Positions 27,185 through 34,555 of a DNA stretch of 41,241 nucleotides are shown here, one piece after another (position 1 is the first letter of the stretch; every line of letters begins with the position of its first letter). The DNA lies in NCBI GenBank assembly GCA_017938145.1, contig JAGBCB010000024.1, positions 1 through 41,241 of the forward strand, in the 5' to 3' direction. This stretch comes from Lachnospiraceae bacterium. GTDB taxonomy: Bacteria; Bacillota; Clostridia; Lachnospirales; Lachnospiraceae. A program made the translations under genes and the position numbers. Below the pieces are notes generated by a model. The model did not search any database and was not told the DNA's origin. It saw nothing but the letters and a program-made list of their open reading frames with translations.

Positions 27185-27778
27185 ATGGCACCGGGAGGAG
27201 TGCATGCCGGATACAAAGAATCCCTGTATATGTATCGGGCAGAAAAAAATCCTGATTCGGAAGGTTCCTTCGAAGAATGGCTGTTAGAGCTGACCACGGG
27301 GCTCGAGCTGGCATTGGAAGGAAGCATGGAAGATGGTATCTCCGATTCCGAAGAAGGAAAAGATTGCTCACAGGAAGATGGGCAGACAGAAGCCTATTCC
27401 GCACGGAAAAAAGAATGGGAAGATATTTTAGAACAGGCAAAAGTGGTGGAAGCAATGCTGCGACAGGCATTAGAGAACGGTCTGGGACAGCAAAAGGAGG
27501 AGCAGCAGAAACCTAAAAAAGAGTCAAAGGAAGAGGAAACGGACAATGAATTTATGCTGGAAGGTATTCCGATGAATGCAGAAGGTAAGAGGAAACCGGG
27601 TGCAGAGAGCACGGAGTTTTCCGGAGCCTCGCAGTTCCTGCAGACAAACACCGGACAGGATTCGGAATATTACAACTTGGCCAATGGCGGCAGGAAATAC
27701 TGCGAAAAAGTCCGCACCATCTGCCTTACCTGTGAAACAGATTGTGTGCAAAAGAAACAATGGAAGATAATTGAGTAA
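27185..27778 (+). CDS. orphan acidic protein with C-terminal cysteine cluster
   Basis: The 197-residue product has no recognised domain. The middle (about 45-125) is very rich in Glu, Lys and Gln and probably helical or disordered. The last 25 residues carry a cysteine cluster, C173, C180, C183 and C187, spaced C-x6-C-x2-C-x3-C, that could bind a metal. AAAGGAG five bases before the ATG is a good ribosome site, and a terminator follows immediately, both arguing for a real gene. It lies alone between the uvr operon terminator and the convergent transporter. No function is proposed. Confidence 0.55.
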   Translation: MAPGGVHAGYKESLYMYRAEKNPDSEGSFEEWLLELTTGLELALEGSMEDGISDSEEGKDCSQEDGQTEAYSARKKEWEDILEQAKVVEAMLRQALENGLGQQKEEQQKPKKESKEEETDNEFMLEGIPMNAEGKRKPGAESTEFSGASQFLQTNTGQDSEYYNLANGGRKYCEKVRTICLTCETDCVQKKQWKIIE

Positions 27779-27780
27779 AA

Positions 27781-27830
27781 AATGAGGGTGCCTATCCTAT
27801 GAAATCATAGCTTAGGACACCCTCATTTAT
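27781..27830. terminator. bidirectional terminator
   Basis: Outer stem AATGAGGGTG (27781-27790) with CACCCTCATT (27818-27827), and an inner TCCTA/TAGGA and CTATG/CATAG stem, with A residues before and T residues after. It separates the orphan ORF from the convergent sodium transporter gene. The outer arm resembles the probable IS end at 41101-41110. Confidence 0.85.
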
Positions 27831-27849
27831 TTTGTCAGATGAATTTTTA

Positions 27850-29205
27850 TCAGACTTTAATCCAGCCCATTGCCTCAGAAACGGCAAAGATAAGAATCAG
27901 CACCAGGCAGACAGGAGCGGCATATTTTAACATGAAAATATAGAATTTCTTTTCCTTAAAAGGTTTGTTGATTTCTACCTCATCGCAGATTGCCTTAGGC
28001 TTTACAAAGTAACCGATGCAGATGCAGGTAAGTAATGCTACAATCGGCATCAATACGCTGTTACTTAAGAAATCAAAGAAGTCAAGCAGGCCAAGACCGA
28101 GAATCTTTACAAAGTCTAACGGACCGAAACCAAGGGAAACAATGGCACCTAATACAAGAATATATACAGCAACGATAACGGTAGCCTTCTTTCTGCTCCA
28201 GTGCAGCTTGTCACATACCATGGAAACGTTGGTTTCCAACAGGGAGATGGAAGAAGTCAGCGCAGCGAACAAAACTAAAATAAAGAATGCCGCACCGATA
28301 ATACCGCCAAGCTTCATGCTTTCGAATACTTTAGGCAAAGTAACAAACATTAAGGACGGACCCTTATTTAAAGCTTCCTCGCTGCCGCCGGAGAATACAA
28401 ATACGGATGGTACAATCATGAGGCCTGCCAGGAAAGCAACCAAAGTATCGAATAACTCGATTTGGCGTACAGAACCCCGAAGGTCTGTATCCTTCTTCAT
28501 GTAGGAACCGTAGGTAATCATAATACCCATGGCAAGGGACATGGAGTAAAATAACTGACCCATGGCTGCCAGAATAGTTGTGGCAGAGAATGCACTGAAA
28601 TCAGGAAGCAGATAATACTTTACACCTTCCATGGCACCCGGTCTGGTAACACAGAAGCCACAAATCACGAGGATTAAAACAACTAAAATCGGCATTAAAA
28701 TAGTGCTGGCTTTTTCGATACCTTTTTGTACGCCAATAATTACAACGGCAGCAGTAAGAATGACGTAAATGGCGAACCATATAACAGGTTCCGCCGGCTT
28801 TGCAATAAAGTCACCAAAATAACTGTCGGCAGCGGCCTGACCGACCTGACCGGTAATAAAGGTTACCAGGTATTTGACAACCCAGCCGCCAATAACACAG
28901 TAGTATGGTGTAATGATAAACGGAACCACACAGCCAAGAGCGCCCACAAAGCCAAAGCGTTTATCAAGCTTTTGGAAAGCACCGGCGGCACTAAGACCGG
29001 TTTTGCGGCCGATAGCAATTTCTGTAATCATTAAGGTAAATCCCAATGTAACGGCAAGGATAAGGTAAACCAGAATAAAAATACCTCCGCCGTATTTTGC
29101 AGCCAGGTATGGGAATCTCCAAAGATTACCGAGACCGACTGCGGATCCGGCCGCAGCAAAGACGAAGCCCAGCTTGCCGGAAAAAGTATCACGTTTTGTT
29201 TCCAT
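27850..29205 (-). CDS. sodium-dependent transporter of the NSS (SNF) family
   Basis: A 451-residue integral membrane protein with about 11 helices. The first helix carries the family sodium/substrate-site sequence AAGSAVGLGNLWRFPYLAAKYGGG. Bacterial NSS proteins take up amino acids with sodium; the substrate here is unknown. Its position after an aspartate aminotransferase suggests an amino acid or oxo-acid-related substrate (inference). The ribosome site is unusual, a run of seven G (TAGGGGGGG) six bases before the ATG. A strong terminator hairpin ends only about 14 bases upstream. Confidence 0.93.
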   Translation of the reverse strand: METKRDTFSGKLGFVFAAAGSAVGLGNLWRFPYLAAKYGGGIFILVYLILAVTLGFTLMITEIAIGRKTGLSAAGAFQKLDKRFGFVGALGCVVPFIITPYYCVIGGWVVKYLVTFITGQVGQAAADSYFGDFIAKPAEPVIWFAIYVILTAAVVIIGVQKGIEKASTILMPILVVLILVICGFCVTRPGAMEGVKYYLLPDFSAFSATTILAAMGQLFYSMSLAMGIMITYGSYMKKDTDLRGSVRQIELFDTLVAFLAGLMIVPSVFVFSGGSEEALNKGPSLMFVTLPKVFESMKLGGIIGAAFFILVLFAALTSSISLLETNVSMVCDKLHWSRKKATVIVAVYILVLGAIVSLGFGPLDFVKILGLGLLDFFDFLSNSVLMPIVALLTCICIGYFVKPKAICDEVEINKPFKEKKFYIFMLKYAAPVCLVLILIFAVSEAMGWIKV

Positions 29206-29218
29206 AAATTACCCCCCC

Positions 29219-29255
29219 TAAAAAATAACCGGAGAACGCAGACTGCATTCTCCGG
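29219..29255 (-). terminator. intrinsic terminator immediately before the NSS ribosome site
   Basis: On the minus strand CCGGAGAA (29248-29255) pairs with TTCTCCGG (29229-29236), with TGCA-type inner pairing, then TTATTTTTT. It ends the aminotransferase transcript, but the NSS start codon is at 29205, leaving no room for a promoter in between. Confidence 0.85.
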
Positions 29256-29272
29256 TATGCGGTATGTATTAG

Positions 29273-30562
29273 TTACATTTCAGCAAGCAGTTTTTCTACA
29301 CTTGCAAGTTTTACGCACAGAGCAAACACTTTGGATGCTTCCAACATTTCTTCCGGTGTTGGGAAGGATGGAGCAATACGAATGTTCTTGTCTTCCGGAT
29401 CTTTGCCGTATGGATAGGTTGCACCGGCACCGGTAAGTACCACGCCGAGAGCCTTACACTTAGCAACCACAGCCTTAGCACAGCCAGGCATGGTGTCAAA
29501 GGAAATGAAGTAACCGCCGCGAGGCTTAATCCAGCTGCCGATTTCTAAGCCGGAAAGTTCTTCGTCCAGTGTGTTGAGCACTGCTTCAAACTTTGGACGA
29601 AGCAGGTCAGCATGAAGCTTCATGTGAGCCTTTAATCCGTCGATATCCTTAAAGAATCTGGAATGTCTTAACTGGTTAATTTTATCGTGGCCGATGGTCT
29701 GGATGGTCATCTGACTTTCGATAAAATCGATGTTTGCCTGGGAGGATGCCACTGCGGACACACCGGAGCCAGGGAAACTGATCTTGGAAGTGGAAGAGAA
29801 GATGTAAACCATGTCAGGGTTACCTGCTTTTTCACACTCCTCTAAGATATTTAAAATTTCGTCCTGGATATCATCATACAAATGATGGATACAGTAAGCG
29901 TTGTCCCAGTAAATGCGGAAGTCTTCTGCAGCAGGCTTCAGGTTTGCGAAACGCTTTACGGTTTCATCGGAGTAGGAGCTGCCGGTTGGGTTGGAGTACT
30001 TTGGTACGCACCAGATACCTTTAACAGCCGGGTCATTGTTTACGTACTGCTCTACTAAATCCATATCAGGACCCTTTTCATCCATAGGAATGTTAATCAT
30101 CTCGATGCCGAAATATTCGGTGATTTTAAAGTGTCTGTCGTAACCCGGGACAGGACAAAGGAATTTTACCTTGTCAAGCTTGCACCATGGAGTGGAGCCG
30201 TTGACACCTTTGGTCATGGAACGGGAAACGGTATCGTACATGATGTTTAAGCTGGAGTTACCGCAAACAACAACGTTGTCCTTCTGTACCCCCATCATAT
30301 CTGCCATAAGACGGCGGCACTCACCGATACCGTCTAAGTCACCGTAGTTACGTGTATCGTTACCAAGCACGGTTCTCATGTCGGACTCGCTGTTGATAAC
30401 ATCTAACATAGGCATGGAAAGAGCAAGCTGGGAAAAACCAGGCTTACCGCGGGCCATATTTAAGTTTAAGCCCTTTGCTTCCATGGTCTTGTATTCTTCT
30501 TCTAATGCTGCCTTTACAGTTAATAATTCATTTTTGGTCAAATCCTTATAAGCTTTTTTCAT
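29273..30562 (-). CDS. aspartate aminotransferase-like, class I PLP enzyme (Corynebacterium type)
   Basis: The 429-residue cytoplasmic enzyme belongs to the fold-type I aminotransferases. NMARGKPGFSQL near the start and the overall length match the subgroup represented by corynebacterial AspT (PF12897 type, from memory). The PLP lysine is K260 in SSTSKISFPGSG; SNPTG (190-194) and D220 in WDNAY are the other cofactor contacts, and an arginine in RGGYFISF binds the substrate carboxylate. The ribosome site is poor, with no GGAG before the ATG. The promoter candidate is TTGCCA, 17 bases, TAAAGT on the minus strand. It precedes the NSS gene across a terminator. Confidence 0.9.
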   Translation of the reverse strand: MKKAYKDLTKNELLTVKAALEEEYKTMEAKGLNLNMARGKPGFSQLALSMPMLDVINSESDMRTVLGNDTRNYGDLDGIGECRRLMADMMGVQKDNVVVCGNSSLNIMYDTVSRSMTKGVNGSTPWCKLDKVKFLCPVPGYDRHFKITEYFGIEMINIPMDEKGPDMDLVEQYVNNDPAVKGIWCVPKYSNPTGSSYSDETVKRFANLKPAAEDFRIYWDNAYCIHHLYDDIQDEILNILEECEKAGNPDMVYIFSSTSKISFPGSGVSAVASSQANIDFIESQMTIQTIGHDKINQLRHSRFFKDIDGLKAHMKLHADLLRPKFEAVLNTLDEELSGLEIGSWIKPRGGYFISFDTMPGCAKAVVAKCKALGVVLTGAGATYPYGKDPEDKNIRIAPSFPTPEEMLEASKVFALCVKLASVEKLLAEM

Positions 30563-30617
30563 AGGGTTTTGGCTCGCTTTCTGTTAAAATATTTGCTGGC
30601 AATTTTTTGCTATGCTT

Positions 30618-30646
30618 ACTTTACCACGTTAATGTGAAATTGGCAA
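30618..30646 (-). promoter_or_regulatory. aminotransferase promoter with palindrome in the spacer
   Basis: TTGCCA (30641-30646), 17 bases, TAAAGT (30618-30623) with an extended TGG. CACGTTAATGTG (30625-30636) in the spacer is palindromic except for one pair (CAC-x-TTAA-x-GTG), a possible repressor site. Confidence 0.45.
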
Positions 30647-30682
30647 GAGTAAAATTGCATAAAAATAACTTTATTTTTCAAC

Positions 30683-30720
30683 AAAAAAGTGGAGAAAGCT
30701 CCAAGGGAACTTTCTCCACT
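30683..30720 (-). terminator. terminator of the CheX-like/CheY operon
   Basis: Perfect 11-base stem AGTGGAGAAAG (30688-30698) with CTTTCTCCACT (30710-30720), followed on the minus strand by TTTTTT. The stem sequence recurs at 41155-41192. Confidence 0.9.
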
Positions 30721-30723
30721 CCT

Positions 30724-31086
30724 TTACTTATTTACTACTTTGTTTAAAGTATTGAGTACTTCGGTTTCATCAAAAGGCTTTGTGATGAACTCTTCTGCAC
30801 CGCGCTTTAACGCCTCTACCATTTTTTCTTTTTGGCCGGCTGCGGTAATCATAACAACCTTTGCTTTTTCGTCTGCATGTTTAATGAGTGTTAAAGATTC
30901 GATACCGTCCATGGTTGGCATTGTAATGTCCATAGTTACGATGTCCGGTCTTAATTCTTTGTATTTTAAATATCCTTCTTCGCCGTTTACTGCTTCTCCG
31001 ATGATTTCGAAACCACCGCGCTCCAATACGGCACGTAACATCTTTCTGGATGTTCTGGAGTCATCTACCATTAATACTGTTGCCAT
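30724..31086 (-). CDS. CheY-like single-domain response regulator
   Basis: A 120-residue receiver domain with the full phosphorylation site: D8 and D9 (VDDSR), the phosphoacceptor D53 (TMDITMP), T81 (MITAAG) and K103 (ITKPF). There is no output domain, as in CheY. AGGAGG precedes the ATG, and the CheX-like gene ends 12 bases upstream, so the two are co-translated. It may be a motility or signalling receiver dephosphorylated by the neighbour (inference). No histidine kinase is in the window. Confidence 0.95.
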   Translation of the reverse strand: MATVLMVDDSRTSRKMLRAVLERGGFEIIGEAVNGEEGYLKYKELRPDIVTMDITMPTMDGIESLTLIKHADEKAKVVMITAAGQKEKMVEALKRGAEEFITKPFDETEVLNTLNKVVNK

Positions 31087-31098
31087 AAATTTTTCCTC

Positions 31099-31968
31099 CT
31101 ATGCAAGCTCTGCTACTGTAAAATAGAATTTTTTGTCGCCGATGAAAACAGGAACCTTGCAGATTTCTGTTTTTGCCATTGCGGTTACATCGCTGTAGTC
31201 CGGAGGCATAAGCTCTAAGAACTTGCCTTCGCGGCTTAAGCCGGAAGCGAAGAGACCGTTGATACAGTTAAGAAGTTCGCCGGCAGCATCTAAGGAGTCT
31301 AAGTCCAGCTGCTCAAATTCTTCCTGACCGTACTTGCAACAAACCTGTAACAGGGCACCGTTGCCTTCGGAGAGGCAGGAGATGAGACCGTCTTCACCCT
31401 GCAGGGACTGGCTTACCATGTCTTTTTGAGGGAAAGTGGATGTCATTTCTGCTTTGCCGATATAAACATGGCGGTCGATTAAACGGATTAAAGTTTTTAC
31501 TGCGGTGGAAATAATGCCTGCAAACTGCTTGCATTCTTCCGGAATGAAAAGAGGAACAATACGCTCTGCTTCGTCACTCTTTAAGTCTTCCATTTCGGAG
31601 TTGCTGTAGCCGTTAATGAGACGGAAGGTGTTAACTACAAGTTCTACGTCTTCCATGTCAAGAAGCTGGCTGTCTACCATAGTCTGGATAAAAGTGAGGT
31701 ATGCGTTACCCTGCTTCTTTAACAGCTTACTCACCTGTTCATCAGTGAGGTAGCCTTTTTGTACGGCGATGTCACCGAAACGCTGATCCATTAAAGCCTG
31801 GAGGCGATTAACCTCTGCTGTCTGCTCCAATGTCATCATACCTTCTGCAACTGCAATTAAACCAAGCTTTACACGGACGGTGTCCTGATCTGCCAAGGTC
31901 TGTGCCAGCTGCTCTTTGGTGATTTTTCCGGTTTCCACCAGATAATTACCTAATATGTATTCTACCAT
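31099..31968 (-). CDS. CheX-like phosphatase-fold protein with three MshEN-like repeats
   Basis: The 289-residue protein has two parts. The first 90 residues hold three similar 24-residue units (5-28, 34-57, 63-86) at 29-residue spacing, each patterned LG-x(5)-G-x(2-3)-T-x-EQ-x(7-8)-Q. This resembles the MshEN motif known to bind cyclic di-GMP in GspE-type ATPases. The C-terminal part (about 130-289) resembles the CheX/CheC family that dephosphorylates CheY or binds the flagellar switch, with a glutamate/asparagine-bearing helix near GELLNCINGLFA. It heads an operon with a CheY-like receiver. A role in linking cyclic di-GMP to the receiver is inference. Confidence 0.75.
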   Translation of the reverse strand: MVEYILGNYLVETGKITKEQLAQTLADQDTVRVKLGLIAVAEGMMTLEQTAEVNRLQALMDQRFGDIAVQKGYLTDEQVSKLLKKQGNAYLTFIQTMVDSQLLDMEDVELVVNTFRLINGYSNSEMEDLKSDEAERIVPLFIPEECKQFAGIISTAVKTLIRLIDRHVYIGKAEMTSTFPQKDMVSQSLQGEDGLISCLSEGNGALLQVCCKYGQEEFEQLDLDSLDAAGELLNCINGLFASGLSREGKFLELMPPDYSDVTAMAKTEICKVPVFIGDKKFYFTVAELA

Positions 31969-32030
31969 AAGTGCGTTCTCCTGTCTTTGAGATGATTTTT
32001 TGTAAACCCGAATTCAGTCAAAATGTTTGA

Positions 32031-32087
32031 AAATTCCTTGGAATTTCCATCAATTTTCAGTATACCTTGAAACAGCAATAATGTCAA
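32031..32087 (-). promoter_or_regulatory. promoter of the CheX-like/CheY operon with downstream palindrome
   Basis: TTGACA (32082-32087), 17 bases, TATACT (32059-32064): near consensus on the minus strand. AAATTCC-TT-GGAATTT (32031-32046) lies just after the expected start and has a loop too short for RNA folding, so it is more likely a protein site. Confidence 0.7.
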
Positions 32088-32119
32088 GGTTTTTGGGCTT
32101 TTTGCGGGCTGTGGGTGGG

Positions 32120-32148
32120 TTGTAATTTGCGACAAAAAACGGTATAAT
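32120..32148 (+). promoter_or_regulatory. fruK promoter
   Basis: TTGTAA (32120-32125), 17 bases, TATAAT (32143-32148), 36 bases before the start codon. Confidence 0.6.
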
Positions 32149-32184
32149 GTGGGAAAACAAAGATTGCATCAGGAGGATACTATT

Positions 32185-33117
32185 ATGATATATACCGTAA
32201 CCTTTAATCCATCCCTGGATTATATCGTAGAAGTAAACAATATGACGTTGGGCGCTACCAACCGGACTTCCTTTGAACAGATGCTTCCGGGAGGCAAGGG
32301 ACTGAATGTATCCTTTGTGCTAAAAAATCTTGGATTTGATACCACGGCCCTTGGTTTTTTAGCGGGTTTTGTGGGAGAAGAAATAGAAAACAGAGTTGCA
32401 AAAACCGGTGTAACCTGCGAGTTTATCAAGCTTTCCGAGGGCTGCTCCCGCATCAACATGAAGGTGCGGAATGTGGACGGCACCGAAGTAAACGGTATGG
32501 GTCCTGTGATTCCTGCAGAAAAGGTGCAGCAGATGTTAGAACGTTTAGATACTCTTACCAAGGATGATATTCTGGTGCTGGCGGGCAGCATTCCGTCTTC
32601 CATGCCGGCAACGGTGTACAGCGATATTATGAAGCGGCTGGCTAAGCAGAGTGAAAAATGTGGCGTGGCAGGTCCTATGATTGTGGTGGATGCCACCAAA
32701 GATTTACTGATGAATGTATTGCCTTACCGGCCGTTTTTAATTAAACCAAACCACCACGAGTTGGGAGAACTGTTCGGTGTTACCATTACCTCCCATGAAG
32801 AAGTAATCCCGTATGCGAAGAAGCTGCAGGAACAGGGTGCCCGTAACGTGCTGGTGTCCATGGGCGGCCTTGGAGCTGTTTTAGTGGACGAACAGGGTGG
32901 TGTGCACAAAAGTAAAGCGCCGGAAGGTGTGGTAGTAAATTCCGTGGGAGCAGGGGATTCCATGGTGGCAGGATTCCTTGCCGGATGGCTGGAAAAGAAG
33001 AATTATGAATATGCTTTTTATATGGGGCTTGCGGCAGGAAGCGCCAGTGCTTTCTCAGAAAAGCTGGCCACCTCCGAAGAAGTGGCCATGGTATATCAAA
33101 AATCATTTCTTTGCTAA
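32185..33117 (+). CDS. fruK: 1-phosphofructokinase family sugar kinase
   Basis: This PfkB-type kinase has 310 residues and is expected to phosphorylate fructose 1-phosphate to the 1,6-bisphosphate (EC 2.7.1.56); a tagatose-6-phosphate kinase role cannot be excluded. The beginning (MIYTVTFNPSLDY), the PGGKGLNVS motif near 35-43, and the ATP/base motif NSVGAGDSMVAGF with D258 as catalytic base are clear. The start at 32185 has AGGAGG eight bases upstream; the longer in-frame start lies over the promoter. There is no fruA or fruR beside it, so it is an orphan. Its end overlaps the convergent acyltransferase by 15 bases. Confidence 0.9.
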   Translation: MIYTVTFNPSLDYIVEVNNMTLGATNRTSFEQMLPGGKGLNVSFVLKNLGFDTTALGFLAGFVGEEIENRVAKTGVTCEFIKLSEGCSRINMKVRNVDGTEVNGMGPVIPAEKVQQMLERLDTLTKDDILVLAGSIPSSMPATVYSDIMKRLAKQSEKCGVAGPMIVVDATKDLLMNVLPYRPFLIKPNHHELGELFGVTITSHEEVIPYAKKLQEQGARNVLVSMGGLGAVLVDEQGGVHKSKAPEGVVVNSVGAGDSMVAGFLAGWLEKKNYEYAFYMGLAAGSASAFSEKLATSEEVAMVYQKSFLC

Positions 33118-34359
33118 GTGGCGAAGATAAATTTCTTCGGTGGCAAATGCCAGCTTGGTAATACAATCCTTATAGGTAGGAACACAATAGAAGGAGTCGT
33201 TTTCTGTGGAAATATCGAAGCAGTCCGCTTTATCTAAGAAGCCGAAATCATATTCCACATGGAGACTGTTAATTTGAAGAGGCATACGCTGGATATAATA
33301 CTTTTCGCCGCGGTAGGTGCCTTCCAAAATAAAGCCGTTTTCTGCGTCGTGGGTAAGCTTTGCTTTGCCCAGAGGAATATAGCGGAAGGTACGTGGCAGG
33401 GAATATACTTCCACTTCATCGCTGAAGGAATATTCGCCCCGTTCAATCTGCTCTTTTACCTGCTGACGCTCCCAGGCAAACCAGTCCGGAATATGGTCAA
33501 ATTCGGTTTCGCCGTCTAAGGCTTCCAAATAACCGTCTTCCCGCCAGTTCCAGCGTTTGCCGCAGGCGGCACAAAACAGTTCGCTGCCGGCAGAACCCAT
33601 CTGGGATTCGGTTTTGCAGTGCGGACATTGATACAGTACTTTATGCAGACCCTCTGCCCGGTACTTTTCTGTGATGAGAATGTTGTTATCCTTTTGATAA
33701 CGGTAATCATCGTAGGCGAGCTCCCGGCGGAGGGTTTCGTTAATTTCATCCACGGACATGGCCTTAATCTGTTCCGGTGTCAGGATTTGCTTTAAGGTGG
33801 TGTGGAATGGAACCTTGCGCTTGTTGCGGAAGTTCCAAAACGGCGCATATAAATGATTGCCACGGTGCACTACTGCCACCACCGGTACCTTGTTTAACTT
33901 AACGAGCTTGCCAAGGGAGTCCGGTAAAAACGCCAAAGTTCCGCAAGGGGAATATCTGGCTTCCGGATACATGCCCAGGACGTCGCCCCGTTGCAATACC
34001 TGGTGGATGGATTTAATCAGAGGCAGGTCATTGGTGAATTTTCTGGTGCAGATGGCACCAATCCACTCTAACAAAAATCCTTTGATGACATAGCCGTCGA
34101 TATTTACCACGTTGCTGACCGGATGTGGCCAGGTGCCCATGGCAGCCAGCTCAAAATCGATAAAATGCATGTGGTTGCTTAACATCATATACGGAGGCTG
34201 GAGTCCTTCCATGTTGATTTTTTCAACCTTGTACTTTTTCCCTAATAAAGCACACTTGGACAGTACCCAAATCAGCCATGTCCAAAATTTCCCCTGATGC
34301 AGCGGGTATCTGGCGGTGCTATAACGCCGCTTGTTTCTGTAATTCACATCAATATTCAT
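33103..34359 (-). CDS. PlsC-type acyltransferase with C-terminal zinc ribbon
   Basis: The 418-residue protein has an N-terminal lysophospholipid-acyltransferase domain. The catalytic H63-x4-D68 (SNHMHFIDFE) and the acceptor-binding PEAR (132-135) correspond to family motifs I and III. A hydrophobic segment near 25-42 may sit in the membrane. Unusually, a zinc ribbon C245-x2-C248-x14-C263-x2-C266 and a beta-rich C-terminal half (270-418) follow. A lipid or glycolipid acylation role is likely; the acceptor is unknown. GGGGGAG lies eight bases before the ATG. It converges on fruK with overlap. Confidence 0.85.
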   Translation of the reverse strand: MNIDVNYRNKRRYSTARYPLHQGKFWTWLIWVLSKCALLGKKYKVEKINMEGLQPPYMMLSNHMHFIDFELAAMGTWPHPVSNVVNIDGYVIKGFLLEWIGAICTRKFTNDLPLIKSIHQVLQRGDVLGMYPEARYSPCGTLAFLPDSLGKLVKLNKVPVVAVVHRGNHLYAPFWNFRNKRKVPFHTTLKQILTPEQIKAMSVDEINETLRRELAYDDYRYQKDNNILITEKYRAEGLHKVLYQCPHCKTESQMGSAGSELFCAACGKRWNWREDGYLEALDGETEFDHIPDWFAWERQQVKEQIERGEYSFSDEVEVYSLPRTFRYIPLGKAKLTHDAENGFILEGTYRGEKYYIQRMPLQINSLHVEYDFGFLDKADCFDISTENDSFYCVPTYKDCITKLAFATEEIYLRHLAKK

Positions 34360-34555
34360 TTGTAAACTCCCCCAAATTTGTTTTATGTCTTGTTCATAAT
34401 AGCATTTTTACCGTAGAAAGGCAATGGCAAAGACGGAGTAAAGGAAGAAAAAAGTGGTGGAAGTTTCGAAAAGAATCTGTTATTATCTGTATGTGCAGAA
34501 ACGTAATGACTGCATATGAATGAAGAATATTAAGCATATACATAAAGGAGTAATT

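Noticed and set aside
27015-27287. 90-codon plus-strand frame before the orphan acidic gene
   Set aside because: It begins inside the terminator hairpin of the uvr operon and overlaps the better-supported ORF with a good ribosome site at 27185.
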